A stretch of DNA of 64,000 bases from NCBI GenBank assembly GCA_963848375.1, contig CAWKDK010000007.1:1-64000 (forward strand), written 5' to 3'. Source of the stretch: JAJPJE01 sp963848375 (GTDB taxonomy: Bacteria > Acidobacteriota > Terriglobia > Terriglobales > Acidobacteriaceae). Positions 32,824 through 43,138 of this stretch are shown piece after piece. The stretch's first letter is position 1. The number at the start of each line of letters is the position of its first letter. The position numbers and the translations under genes are program-made. Below the pieces are notes generated by a model. It saw nothing but the letters and a program-made list of their open reading frames with translations, made no database searches and was not told where the DNA came from.

Positions 32824-33978
32824 ATGTCGATGAACATTGATGATCTGCTGCGCATCGCGATGGAGCGCAAGGCCTCCGACCTTCACCTGAAGGTTGGTAA
32901 CTATCCGCACATTCGCGTGGATGGCGACCTCATCCCGCTGACAGATCAGCCCCGCGTGACCGCCGAGGACATGCTGAACATGGCGTTCAGCATGATGACC
33001 AACCGCCAGAAACAGAAGTTCAAGGAAAATGCCGAACTCGACATGGCGTATGGCGTCGCCGGACTGGGCCGCTTCCGTGTCAACGTGTTCCAGCAGCGCG
33101 GCAACGTTGGACTGGTGCTCCGCGTCATTCCCACCAAGATCAAGCCGATCGACGAACTCTTTCTGCCCAAGATCGTCGAAAAGATTTGCGATGAAGCCCG
33201 CGGGCTTTGCCTGGTTACGGGCGTTACCGGTTCCGGTAAATCGACCACGCTGGCGGCGATGATCGATCGCATCAACTCGACGCGCGCCGAACACATCATC
33301 ACCATCGAAGACCCGATCGAATTCCTGCACCGCGATAAAAAAGGATTCGTCAATCAGCGCGAAGTGGAAGTGGATACGCCGTCGTTCGGTTCGGCACTGC
33401 GCGCCAGCTTACGTCAGGATCCTGACGTCATTCTCGTCGGCGAAATGCGCGACCTGGAGACGATCACTACGGCATTGCACGCCGCAGAAACCGGACACAT
33501 GGTGTTCTCCACGTTGCACACCCTGGACGCGGTGGAAACCATCAACCGTATTATCGCGGTGTTCCCGCCGCCGGAGCAGAAGCAGATTCGCTTGCAGTTG
33601 GCAGCCACGCTCAAGGCCGTCGTCAGCCAACGACTGGTGAAACGCGCCGACGGAGCAGGCCGTGTACCCGCGGTCGAAGTCCTGATGTCTACGGCTTACG
33701 TTCGCGAATGCCTGATCACGCCGGAGAAAACGCGAAACATTCGCGAAGCGCTGGCGGCCGGCACCTCGCAATACGGCATGCAGACCTTCGATCAATCCCT
33801 GTACGACCTTTTCTTCCAGGGACTGATCTCCTACGAAGTGGCACTCGAAAACGCTACGAATCCCGACGATTTCAAGCTGCGCGTGGCCGGTATCTCCAGC
33901 GGAACAGATTCCGCGCGAGAAGAGATGCAGGCAGCAATGGGCAGCAGCGGGTTCGGGAGCAGTGGAGCGTCAAAGTAG
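32824..33978 (+). CDS. pilT: PilT-type pilus retraction ATPase
   Basis: From the ATG at 32824 the 384 residues fit PilT: N-terminal PAS-like region (ASDLHLKVG), Walker A GVTGSGKS at 133-140, Asp box IITIEDPIEFLH, Walker B ILVGEMRDLETI and the His box GHMVFSTLHTLDA. PilT powers type IV pilus depolymerisation, giving twitching motility and DNA uptake. No pilB or pilin genes are nearby, so it is encoded apart from the pilus cluster. A longer frame opens at 32755, but the family start fits MSMNIDDLLR. The C-terminal tail is Gly/Ser-rich. Confidence 0.95.
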   Translation: MSMNIDDLLRIAMERKASDLHLKVGNYPHIRVDGDLIPLTDQPRVTAEDMLNMAFSMMTNRQKQKFKENAELDMAYGVAGLGRFRVNVFQQRGNVGLVLRVIPTKIKPIDELFLPKIVEKICDEARGLCLVTGVTGSGKSTTLAAMIDRINSTRAEHIITIEDPIEFLHRDKKGFVNQREVEVDTPSFGSALRASLRQDPDVILVGEMRDLETITTALHAAETGHMVFSTLHTLDAVETINRIIAVFPPPEQKQIRLQLAATLKAVVSQRLVKRADGAGRVPAVEVLMSTAYVRECLITPEKTRNIREALAAGTSQYGMQTFDQSLYDLFFQGLISYEVALENATNPDDFKLRVAGISSGTDSAREEMQAAMGSSGFGSSGASK

Positions 33979-33997
33979 CCGTCGTTCGAACTTACAG

Positions 33998-34038
33998 CCC
34001 CGCCCGTGCGGCCTAATCTGGCGCAAGGCGGGGTTTTT
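33998..34038 (+). terminator. Predicted rho-independent terminator of pilT
   Basis: CCCCGCC and GGCGGGG pair across a 22 nt loop, followed by TTTTT. Confidence 0.7.
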
Positions 34039-34087
34039 CCTTTCCATGTCCTTTCTTTCTTCTCCGCTAATGCGCTAACGTAAGCGC

Positions 34088-34621
34088 ATGGCGTTCGGAA
34101 AACCCCGATTAAAATTGTTCGACGAAGCATCGCTTTATGAATATGCCATCGGCGCGCTTGGCCGCCGCATGCGTACTGTCGCCGAACTCAAACGCCTCTT
34201 ACGACAAAAGGTGGAGAAGTCGGAACTTGGCGATCTGTTGGTCGAAACCGTGATTGCACGGTTGAAAGAGCAGCGCTACCTCAACGACACGAGCTACGCG
34301 ACCACTTATTCATCATTGCGTAAAGAGAATGATCGCTTCGGAAGCCGCCGGGTCATCTCCGACCTTAAGCAGCGCGGAGTGCATGACGATATCATCGACA
34401 AAACCGTTGGCGCTGCCTATGCGGACACCAACGAAGAGCAGTTGGCGCGCGCGTTCGTAGCGCGTAAACGCCTGAAGAAGCCGGCATCGCAGAAAGAAGC
34501 GGCGCGCATTTTCCGAACTATGGTTCGCGCCGGATTCGGCACCCGCACGATCATCACTATCCTCAAAAAATGGGACGTGGAAGAGGAAGTCCTCACTGCC
34601 CTGGAGACCGAGTCCGAGTAA
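34088..34621 (+). CDS. recX: Regulatory protein RecX
   Basis: The 177 residues show the RecX three-helix repeats: the first around YAIGALGRRMRTVAELKRLL, the second around RLKEQRYLNDTSYATTY, and a third around QKEAARIFRTMVRAGF. RecX binds RecA filaments and limits RecA activity. No recA is within the window, so this is a detached recX. The CDS starts with ATG at 34088 and ends 81 nt before the serine hydrolase. Confidence 0.9.
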   Translation: MAFGKPRLKLFDEASLYEYAIGALGRRMRTVAELKRLLRQKVEKSELGDLLVETVIARLKEQRYLNDTSYATTYSSLRKENDRFGSRRVISDLKQRGVHDDIIDKTVGAAYADTNEEQLARAFVARKRLKKPASQKEAARIFRTMVRAGFGTRTIITILKKWDVEEEVLTALETESE

Positions 34622-34702
34622 TCGCGTCTTGACTTCGTGAAACATGGGCCTGTATACGAAGCCATCGGTCCTGCTGTCATAAAGCTGAACAAGGTCGGTT
34701 TC

Positions 34703-36682
34703 ATGCTGAAGGGCAACACTGGCAGATTCGTCGCGGCATTCCTAAGTGCAACCTTATTCTGTGCGGTCGCGTTGGCGCAGGTTCCACAACCCACTCTGCC
34801 GCAGCCTGCCCAGCCGCAGGTCACGCCCACGGTTCCTCCGGGAAGTCACCAGCTCACGCCTGAGGATCTCGATGCTTTCTTCGACGGACTGATCCCGTTG
34901 CAGCTTCAGCAGGACGACATTGCCGGAGCCGTCGTTCTAATCGTGAAGGACGGCAATGTCTTGTTTGCGCGCGGTTACGGCTTCGCGGATGCGGATCGCA
35001 AGAAGCCGGTGTCGGTGGACGACACGCTGTTTCGTCCGGGCTCCATCTCGAAACTCTTCACCTGGACCGCCGTGATGCAACTGGTGGAGCAGGGAAAGCT
35101 CGATCTCGATCGCGACATCAACGACTATCTTGACTTCAAAGTCCCACCGGCATTCGGCGCGCCCATCACGCTGCGCAATCTGATGACGCACACGCCAGGG
35201 TTCGAGGAGGCGCTCAAAGATCTCCTCGCGCCGGATGCGAACCATCTGATGCCGTTGCAAACCTATCTGAGCACGCACATGCCGAACCGCATCTTCCCGC
35301 CGGGCAGCGTGCCCGCCTATTCGAATTATGGAACGACGCTCGCTGGATATATCGTGCAACGCGTTTCGGGAAAGCCGTTCGAGCAATATATCCAGGAGAA
35401 TATTTTCGCGCCACTTCGCATGACGCACTCGACATTTGCGCAGCCCCTGCCGGATGCGCTCAAGCCGATGATGTCAGCCGGATTCAGGCTCGAGTCGGAA
35501 GGCGCGAAACCGTTCGAACTCGTGCAACCAGTTCCGGCGGGCGCGCTCTCGTCTTCGGCCGGAGATATCGCCCGATTCATGATTGCTCATCTGCAGAATG
35601 GGCGCTTCGAAGATAAACAGATTCTCAAGCCAGAAACTGCGCAGCTGATGCACTCGCGGCAGTTTGGGCTCGATCCGCAGATGAATGGAATGGCGCTGGG
35701 TTTCTACGAGGAATCGGGCAACGGGCATCGCATCATCGGACATGGTGGCGACACCATGTACTTCCACAGCGATCTGCACCTGATTCCCGACGCGAATCTC
35801 GGATTTTTTGTCTCCTACAACAGCGAAGGGAGAAATGATATCTCGCCGCGCGGCCCCCTCTGGCAGCAATTTTTGGATCGCTACTATCCAGTGCCGTCGG
35901 TGGAGATTCCCCACGTTGCGACTGCGGTGCAAGATGCGAGGGCGGCGAGCGGATCCTATATCAGCAGCCGGCGTTCGCAAACGAACGTTCTCAAAATACT
36001 GAGTTGGTTTGAGGTGGATCAAGCCAGACCGGGGCCCGAAGGAACGGTGATCGTCGACTCGCGCAAGGGGTTGAACGGCAAGCCGCGCCGCTGGTACGAC
36101 ACTGGCAGCCAGCTTTATCAGGATCGTGATGGCAAGCGGCACATTGCCTTTCGCGCCGATGGCGCCGGCCGGATGCAGATGCTGACCGATTTTCCCGCGG
36201 CGGTAATGCAGCGCGTGCCCTGGTACCAATCGAAGAAGTTCAACTATGCACTGCTTGGTGGCGTGCTGCTGGTGCTGATGGCAACTTTGTTGTTGTGGCC
36301 GATCGCAGCCCTGGTTCGAGCGCACTATTCCGCTTCGTTGCCGCTGTTCGGCGTGACCAGATTTGCGCGCACCGCCACCAGAGTTGTTTGTCTTGATCGA
36401 TTTGTTAGTGATCGCTGCGTGGTTGGGATTTTGATCTATGGGTCGGAACATCTTTCCGCCTTCAGCAGTGACTCGGATTCCTTCATTCGTGTCGTGCAAA
36501 TGTTTGCGTGGATTGGAATCGCCGGGCTGGTCTTTGTCGTACTTCACGGCGCACACGTCTGGTTCACGCGGCAATATCGCTGGTGGGCGCGAATCACAGA
36601 GACGCTGGTGGTACTGGCGTGCCTGGGCTGGGTGTGGCTGATCGTGAGCTGGAACCTCCTCCACAAGAACCTGATGTATTGA
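34703..36682 (+). CDS. Exported class C beta-lactamase-like serine hydrolase with C-terminal membrane domain
   Basis: From the ATG at 34703 the protein has 659 residues: a signal peptide (MLKGNTGRFVAAFLSATLF), a serine hydrolase domain (about 40-400) with SxxK as SISK in RPGSISKLFTWT and YxN as YSNYG, a soluble beta domain (about 430-520) and four hydrophobic segments at the C-terminus (about 525-655). This layout is common in Acidobacteria and Bacteroidetes. The enzymes are usually D-aminopeptidases, esterases or penicillin-binding-protein-like; no direct evidence for antibiotic resistance. It lies between recX and alaS on the same strand. Confidence 0.88.
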   Translation: MLKGNTGRFVAAFLSATLFCAVALAQVPQPTLPQPAQPQVTPTVPPGSHQLTPEDLDAFFDGLIPLQLQQDDIAGAVVLIVKDGNVLFARGYGFADADRKKPVSVDDTLFRPGSISKLFTWTAVMQLVEQGKLDLDRDINDYLDFKVPPAFGAPITLRNLMTHTPGFEEALKDLLAPDANHLMPLQTYLSTHMPNRIFPPGSVPAYSNYGTTLAGYIVQRVSGKPFEQYIQENIFAPLRMTHSTFAQPLPDALKPMMSAGFRLESEGAKPFELVQPVPAGALSSSAGDIARFMIAHLQNGRFEDKQILKPETAQLMHSRQFGLDPQMNGMALGFYEESGNGHRIIGHGGDTMYFHSDLHLIPDANLGFFVSYNSEGRNDISPRGPLWQQFLDRYYPVPSVEIPHVATAVQDARAASGSYISSRRSQTNVLKILSWFEVDQARPGPEGTVIVDSRKGLNGKPRRWYDTGSQLYQDRDGKRHIAFRADGAGRMQMLTDFPAAVMQRVPWYQSKKFNYALLGGVLLVLMATLLLWPIAALVRAHYSASLPLFGVTRFARTATRVVCLDRFVSDRCVVGILIYGSEHLSAFSSDSDSFIRVVQMFAWIGIAGLVFVVLHGAHVWFTRQYRWWARITETLVVLACLGWVWLIVSWNLLHKNLMY

Positions 36683-36767
36683 GCCTGCGGTTTTGTCTGC
36701 GCCCCTGCGTAGCCGTGGCGAAGATTCTCGCCTGCTAAAATGAAGGTTTCATCACCGAGCAATCCTC

Positions 36768-39501
36768 ATGCTGACTGGCTCCGAGATACGCCGCAAGTTC
36801 CTCGACTTTTTTATTCAGAATGGACATAAAGAGGTCCATTCGTCGTCGCTCGTTCCCGCGAACGATCCCACGCTTCTCTTCACCAACGCCGGAATGAACC
36901 AGTTCAAAGACGTCTTCCTTGGTTTGGAGAAGCGAGACTACCGGCGTGCAACGTCGTCGCAGAAGTGTGTTCGCGCGGGCGGTAAGCATAACGACCTTGA
37001 GAACGTCGGTTTTACGAATCGTCACCATACGTTCTTCGAGATGCTTGGGAACTTTTCGTTCGGCGACTATTTCAAGAAAGATGCGGTCCGCTTCGCATGG
37101 GAGCTGATCACTTCGCCGCAGTGGTTTGGGATCCCGAAAGACAAGTTGTTCGTCACGATCTTCAAGGGCGAGGCCGGAGTTCCACGCGACAAGGAAGCCT
37201 ACGATCTGTGGCACGATGACCAGCACGTCGCTAAGGAACGCATCTACGAATTTGGATTGAAAGACAATTTCTGGCAGATGGGCGATACCGGGCCCTTGCG
37301 GTCCGTGCAGCGAGATCCATTACGACATGGGCGCGATCGCCAGCTCGCTCGGGCACACCGATTGCGAGTTCGGTTGCGACTGCGGACGCTACGTCGAGAT
37401 ATGGAACCTGGTGTTCATGCAGTTCGATCGCGATGCAGGAGGCACGCTGAATCCGCTGCCCAAGCCGTCGATCGATACAGGCGCTGGGTTGGAGCGTCTG
37501 GCGGCCGTGCTGCAGGGCAAGATCTCGAATTACGATACCGATCTGTTCGTGCCGTTGCTGAAGCGCGCGGCGGAACTTTGCGGCGTCGATTACGAAAAGG
37601 AAGCAAAGACCGAGGCGAGCGGGCGGAGCAATGCGGCTTCGCTGCGAGTGATAGGGGATCATGCTCGCGCGTCGACGTTCCTCATCTCCGACGGCGTGGT
37701 TCCGGCAAACGATGGACGCGGCTACGTGCTGCGCAAAATTATCCGGCGCGCGATTCGTCATGGACGCTTGCTCGGCCAAGAGCAGCCGTTTCTTTACCAG
37801 ATGGTCGGCGCTGTGCGCGATGAGATGAAGGACGCGTATCCGGAACTGGTTGAGAGCGCCGAGCGCGTTGCGCATGTGATTGAAATTGAGGAGACGCGTT
37901 TTGCACGCACGTTGAGCGAAGGCCTGAAACGGCTCGACGAGGATCTGTCGCCGCTGGTTGCGGCCAAGCAGGAGCATCCCGAGGCTCGCGCTACATATTC
38001 CGGCGAGAAGGCGTTCAAGCTCTACGACACTTTCGGTCTGCCGCTGGACTTCATGGTTGATGCCGCGCGCGACGCAGGCATTGCTTTCGATCAGGCTGGA
38101 TTCGATCGCGCGATGACAGAGCAGCGTGCGCGCGCACAGGCTTCCTGGAAGGGTGCGGCGAAGCAGACGGCGAATCCTGCGTACCAAAAACTTCCGCCGA
38201 CCGTGTTCGAAGGCTATCGCCAGACCGAATCGAGTGGCTGCGAGATTATCGCTCTGATGCGGAACAACCAGGGCGTGCAGGAACTGAAGCGCGGCGAGCA
38301 GGGCGAGGTAATTCTCGATCACACGCCGTTCTACGCTGAGGCAGGCGGTCAGGTTGGCGATCGTGGGTTGCTCTACGACGACGACCATAACAAAGTTGTG
38401 GCCGAAGTCGAGACCACTTATTACCCGGTGCAAGGTGTTCGGTCGCACAAGGTGGTTGCGCGCGAGGACCTGCACGTTGGCGACAAGGTCGATGCGGTGG
38501 TGTCGCTCGATATTCGGCAGGCGACGATGCGGCATCACACGGCGACACATCTTCTTCATGCCGGTTTGCGCGAAGTGCTGGGGAAGCACGTAAAGCAGGC
38601 GGGATCGCTGGTTTCGCAGGGACGGCTGCGCTTCGACTTCTCGCATTTCACTGCGGTCGAAGACGAAGAACTGCAGGATATTGAAGACATCATTAATAAA
38701 GAGGTCCTCGCGAATCAGAAGGTGGACATTATCGAGGATGTGCCGATCGATGTGGCCGTCAACGAGTATCACGCGATGGCACTGTTCGGTGAAAAGTATG
38801 GCGACAAAGTCCGCGTGATCAAGATTGGCGATTTTTCGACAGAGCTCTGCGGCGGCACACATACGCGCGCGACCGGAGAGATCGGCCTGATCAAGATTCT
38901 CGACGAAGGATCGGTCAGCGCGGGCGTTCGCCGCGTGGAAGCCGTTGCGGGCGAAAGTTCGTTGCATCATTTCCGTACCGATCATCAACTGGAAGGCGTT
39001 GCCCGCAAACTGGTTCGCATGGATGAGGCGGAAGGTTCGCTGGCGACCGCGCTGCAAAGAGAAATCGAATCGCGCGAAGATGAGATCAAGCGACTGCGTA
39101 AAGAGCTCGAGCACTCGCGCATGAAGTCGGCTGCGGCAACGACGGCTTCGATCGACGACAAAGTTCGCGTGGTAAACGGCGTGAAAGTTCTGGCGCATCG
39201 CGTCGATAACCTCGAGCGGCCGCAGATGCGAACGCTCGTCGATAACCTGCGGCAAAAGATCGGCTCGGGCGTGGTGGTGCTGGGCTCGGCATCCGACGGC
39301 AATGTCTCGTTGATTGCAGGGGTTACGAAGGACCTCACGAATCGGTTGCAAGCCGGCAAAGTCATCGGGCCGATTGCGCAAAAAGTTGGCGGCAAAGGCG
39401 GCGGGCGCCCGGATCTCGCTGAAGCCGGCGGAAAAGACGCGTCGGCTCTCGACGCAGCACTTGGGTCGACGTACGAAGTGGTCGAATCGTTGCTCGGGTA
39501 A
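36768..39501 (+). pseudogene. alaS: Alanyl-tRNA synthetase, interrupted by a single-base insertion
   Basis: The first frame (36768 on) carries the class II synthetase start GSEIRRKFLDFFIQNGHKEV and continues to NFWQMGDTGP at about 37290. Immediately after, GGGCCCTTGC carries one base too many: without it the sequence reads GPCGPCSEIHYDMG, which is exactly the AlaRS continuation, and the second frame then runs without break to 39501 with the editing domain (HTATHLLHAGLREVLG, CGGTHTRATGEIG) and the C-terminal DHH-type oligomerisation domain (GGRPDLAEAGG). Corrected length is about 910 residues, normal for AlaRS. The gene is essential, so the disruption is probably a sequence error. Confidence 0.9.
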
Positions 39502-39522
39502 CGAGCCCGCCTATCTGATCGC

Positions 39523-40423
39523 ATGCCTGAGCTTCCGGACATTGCCGCGTATTTGAGCGCGCTGGAGACGCGCATCGTCGGCCAGCAGCTTGAGCAAGTG
39601 CGGCTGGGCAATCCTTTTCTTCTGCGAACCGTAGATCCACCGGTTGAAAGCATCGAAGGGCGGATCGGTGCGGTCGTTGGCGCGAATCGGCAAACGCATC
39701 GGCGTGGAATTCGACAACGGTTTCTGGCTGGTACTGCACCTGATGATCGCGGGCCGGCTGCACTGGAAAGCCGCCGGCGCGAAGCTGAGCGGTCGAAACC
39801 AGCTTGCGGCGCTGGACTTTCCGCACGGCTCGCTGTTGTTGACCGAAGCCGGTTCGCAACGGCGAGCTTCACTGCATCTGTTTCGCAGTCGAGAGGAAGC
39901 GCAATCTCTTGATGCGGGTGGCGTGGATGTTTTCTCCCTCGATCTGGAGGGATTTCGTGCCGCGATGACGGCGGAGAATCACACGCTGAAGCGGGCACTC
40001 ACCGATCCGCGAATCCTAAGTGGGATTGGCAATGCCTATTCAGACGAGATTCTTCATGCGGCGCAGCTTTCACCGGTTCAACTCACGAGCAAGCTGACAT
40101 CCGAGCAGATGGAGAGACTGTTCACGGCGACGCGCGATACGCTGCAGATGTGGATCGATCGTCTGCAAGCGGAGGCGAAGAATTCGTTTCCGGAAAAGGT
40201 GACGGCGTTCCGTAAAGACATGGCGGTACATGGGCGGTTTGGGGAACCTTGTCCGAGATGTGGGAAGCCTGTGCAGCGGATCCGCTATGCCGACAACGAG
40301 ACGAATTATTGCGCGCAGTGCCAGACCGGAGGGAAGGTGCTGGCGGATCGAAGTTTGTCGCGACTCTTCGGAGCAGACTGGCCGCGGACGCTGGATGAGT
40401 TGGAGACGCTGAGGAAGCGATAG
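39523..40423 (+). pseudogene. mutM: Formamidopyrimidine-DNA glycosylase family protein, split by an apparent frameshift
   Basis: The first frame starts with the catalytic MPELPDIAAYLSAL (Pro2, Glu3) and runs to RIGAVVG at about 39680. Homology then continues in the +1 frame (ARIGKRIGVEFDNGFW) to 40423, including the H2TH region (ILSGIGNAYSDEIL) and the zinc finger CPRCGK...YCAQCQ. One extra G near 39680 accounts for it. Corrected length about 299 residues. The enzyme should remove oxidised purines. The gene is 21 nt after alaS. Nei and Fpg cannot be told apart with certainty; zinc-finger and PELP start support Fpg/MutM. Confidence 0.85.
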
Positions 40424-40439
40424 GCGATTGCGGTCTTCG

Positions 40440-40476
40440 TCCCACCCTAGCCAAAAGAGGCTAGGATGGGGCACCC
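40440..40476. repeat. Palindromic intergenic repeat, family 1, copy 4
   Basis: TCCCA, stem CCCTAGCC / GGCTAGGA, then TGGGGCACCC. Confidence 0.8.
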
Positions 40477-40513
40477 CTAAACCATTCCTAAGTCGCACAA
40501 GTGTGGTGAGGAT

Positions 40514-40542
40514 GCGCGGACAAGAATGTCCGCGCCACACAA
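40514..40542. repeat. Palindromic intergenic repeat, family 2, copy C
   Basis: GCGCGGACA-AGAA-TGTCCGCGC followed by CACACAA, directly after the family 1 copy. Confidence 0.8.
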
Positions 40543-40545
40543 GCC

Positions 40546-41082
40546 TTAGGCAGGTTTTCTGAAAATGCTACGGAGCTGTGCGCGAACCACGGAAATCGGG
40601 TGAGTGATGAGCGTTGTGACTTTTCCGAGCAGAGTGTCCGGCTCGCGGAAGACGCCGAGTTGCCGCAACACGGTTCCGCGGTCGTAGTAGATTTTCTCGC
40701 CTGCAAGATGGTCGTCGGGATCAAAGGTGTACACGCCGCAAAGCGGGAGCTCTACTTTTCTGCCGGTTGCTGCAAGTCCGCGCCATGCTCCGAGATGTGT
40801 GCCACGAATCATGACCTCGAGGACGATCGTCTCCTCAGAGACGTGACGACGCAGGATCTCAATTTGTAAGTCGGGCAGAGCTGTCATGAGCTGGGCATAG
40901 AAGCGCCGGACTTCATCCCGGCCGATGTAGTGCGCGCCCCACGGGCTGTCCTGATACTCGGCACCGCGGCCGAAGGTGCCGATCACGCCGTCAAGATCGT
41001 GCTGGTTTTCGAAGCGGACATGCTGCTCGACGAGCGCAATTCGCGCCGCTAGCCTCGATTGTGGAAGAGGAAGAGTTGCCAT
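40546..41082 (-). CDS. SnoaL/NTF2-like protein of unknown substrate
   Basis: The 178 residues have the NTF2-like cone fold pattern of the SnoaL group: an N-terminal helix (SRLAARIALVEQHVRFENQ), GTFGRGAEYQDSPWG, a FYAQLMTALPDLQIEI strand pair and PLCGVYTFDPDDHLAGEKI. Family members include polyketide cyclases and small enzymes or binding proteins with unknown roles. The C-terminal 40 residues are basic and outside the fold. No neighbouring pathway is seen. The gene is transcribed opposite to alaS/mutM. Confidence 0.75.
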   Translation of the reverse strand: MATLPLPQSRLAARIALVEQHVRFENQHDLDGVIGTFGRGAEYQDSPWGAHYIGRDEVRRFYAQLMTALPDLQIEILRRHVSEETIVLEVMIRGTHLGAWRGLAATGRKVELPLCGVYTFDPDDHLAGEKIYYDRGTVLRQLGVFREPDTLLGKVTTLITHPISVVRAQLRSIFRKPA

Positions 41083-41144
41083 GTTCCCCCCAAGCTGAAC
41101 TGGCTACGATTGGTTGCCAATTATCTTCCTGTCGGGCGATTGTG

Positions 41145-42743
41145 TCACGGCGAAGTCCCCTGATGACTGCTGGGTAAGTTGGCACCGCTGGCTTTTGCTT
41201 TTGAGTATTCCGTTGCCTGACGCATTCGCAACAGTAACTGATCGTAAGGAGTGAGATAGCGGTACGGTTCGCTCTTTCCGGTGCTGTCTTCGAAGCGAGA
41301 GACGTTCCACTCCGCCTCGAGTGCTTTCAGTATTTCAGTATCGCGCCTGGCAATTTCTGCGAAGTCGGGCTTCTCCCGCCACTGTTGTTCCCGCCAGGTA
41401 ACGTACGCAAGGTAGTCCGCGGATAAAGAGAAAGAGGCGAACTGCGGCACATTCCGTTTCACCGAAGGCGCGAGCTTCTTGATGGCATCGGCGGCATGGC
41501 GGTAAGGTTCGGGATCGAGGGGCGGCGACGATGTGGACTGCTTCACGTCGTCATCGCTCGCGGAGGGCAGAGGCAGCCTTGGAGTGGTCCAATTTGAAGC
41601 ACAGTCTCGGCCCGGAGTGATCTGGTAGAAATTAGCCAACGCTGTTCGCCACGCATCGTTCCACTTTGCCCCATAGAAATGCTCGACGAATTGCGGAAAC
41701 GCGAGATGCCGAGCTGCATCGGGGCCGTCACTCAGCGAAATTGCAGCGTAAGCGAATGAGTCCCAGAGCGAGTTTGCGAGAAACCGGGTAGGAGTCCAGT
41801 TGGCGACGATTACACCAAGGAATCGAGGATCGTCTTCGGAGTAGGCATGCGCGAACGCGTCGACATTTTCGAGCGACTTCGAACCGGGTCGCGGTCCCCA
41901 TTCGCAGGTGATGAGTGCCGGGGCGCCAATCACGCGTAATCCCGCGCTCGCGACTTGCTTCGCGGTCTCGAGGAGCGGTTGCGGCTCAGTGACGTAGTAC
42001 TGCCAATCCATGACGATCACGCGCTTGTTCAGGTGCCGCAAGATCTCGGGTTCTTTGTGAGCCACGAAATCACCCCAGACGACCAGCTCTTTTCCCAGTT
42101 CGTGCGCCATGCTGTCGAGACCGTTCAGGTAGTCGGCCCAAATCTCCGCGCGCGATTTCTTTTGCAGCGCCTTCTGAGATAACGCAGAGCCGCCCCAATT
42201 CACTTCATCGCAACCGGCGTGCAGGTATTGCGACAGAAAGGCCTTCGCGACTTCGCGATAAAGGTCGCGCATCAGCGCCAGGGAATCGGGATGCACAGGC
42301 GAGATACCGACAAATTCCGCAGGCTTATCGAGAGGCGTGTCCGCAAGGTGCTGATATTTGGGAACGGCGGTGATGTAGCTGGTATGGCCGAAGGACTCGA
42401 TCTCGGGGATCAACTGCACGCCGCGATTCTGGCCGTACTCGGCCAGCTCACGAGCCTGTGAGGCGGTGAGCGCATGATCATGGGTGACGAGCTCGGGATG
42501 AGATTCGAAGCGAAAGGCGGAGCCCTGGTCGTCGGTCAGGCGGAACAATATTGTGTTCAGTTTCCAGTCCTGGCAGAAATCGATGACGCGGCGGTAATAG
42601 GCAGGGCGTTCGGTGAGTCGGGCTGCGTCGATCATGATGCCGCGAAGGCGGGTGCCGCTGGGTGCCTGTGTGGCTTTGGCCGACCGTGAGAGAGCGATGG
42701 TTGTGGCCATGCTGCTGAGCTTCAGGAAGTCGCGTCGGCGCAT
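41145..42743 (-). CDS. Tat-exported GH20 beta-N-acetylhexosaminidase-like enzyme
   Basis: From the ATG at 42743 the 532 residues start with a twin-arginine signal (MRRRDFLKLSSMATTIALS). A TIM-barrel domain of family GH20 follows; its catalytic Asp-Glu pair is in HAGCDEVNWGG, and the usual upstream segments LIPEIESFGHTSY and GIMIDAARLTERPAYY are present. GH20 enzymes remove terminal N-acetylhexosamine by substrate-assisted catalysis. Export through the Tat system and lack of a transporter suggest chitin, peptidoglycan or glycan breakdown outside the cytoplasm. An upstream start 66 nt earlier would hide the Tat signal. Confidence 0.87.
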   Translation of the reverse strand: MRRRDFLKLSSMATTIALSRSAKATQAPSGTRLRGIMIDAARLTERPAYYRRVIDFCQDWKLNTILFRLTDDQGSAFRFESHPELVTHDHALTASQARELAEYGQNRGVQLIPEIESFGHTSYITAVPKYQHLADTPLDKPAEFVGISPVHPDSLALMRDLYREVAKAFLSQYLHAGCDEVNWGGSALSQKALQKKSRAEIWADYLNGLDSMAHELGKELVVWGDFVAHKEPEILRHLNKRVIVMDWQYYVTEPQPLLETAKQVASAGLRVIGAPALITCEWGPRPGSKSLENVDAFAHAYSEDDPRFLGVIVANWTPTRFLANSLWDSFAYAAISLSDGPDAARHLAFPQFVEHFYGAKWNDAWRTALANFYQITPGRDCASNWTTPRLPLPSASDDDVKQSTSSPPLDPEPYRHAADAIKKLAPSVKRNVPQFASFSLSADYLAYVTWREQQWREKPDFAEIARRDTEILKALEAEWNVSRFEDSTGKSEPYRYLTPYDQLLLRMRQATEYSKAKASGANLPSSHQGTSP

Positions 42744-43138
42744 GGTGAGATTATGGCAGGCCAGAGTGGATTTCCGCCGATCGGCGCTGCCATCAATCTG
42801 AACGATCACGTCCCAGCCAAAAGGAAGTCTAGGAGGGGCCAGTAAACCAGTCCTGATTCGACAAGTCGTGAAAAATCAAAGGCAGAAGTAGTGTCGTGAA
42901 CGCCCGCGCACCTTGGTCCATGACCTTCGGCGGAATAACTTCCGGTTTTGCCGGTTTTCTCCTGTTTTTTCATGGGTTTCCGCCCATTCACTTCGCAGAT
43001 TCCCCGCCAGTTGTGCGATTGCTGCCCCTTCCACACCGGACTTATAATCCACTCACTCTGGTTAGTCTCCGTGTGGTCGGGTTGGTTAGTCGCGCACCGT
43101 AACCCAGGTCCGTGCGCCAAAAAGAGGTCTGTCAAAAG

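Noticed and set aside
34703..36682. Antibiotic-resistance beta-lactamase
   Set aside because: SxxK and YxN motifs define the wider serine hydrolase family; membrane tail and context do not support a true beta-lactamase.
37231..39381. Minus-strand frame of 716 codons opposite alaS
   Set aside because: Antisense shadow of a well-conserved gene in GC-rich DNA; no domain.
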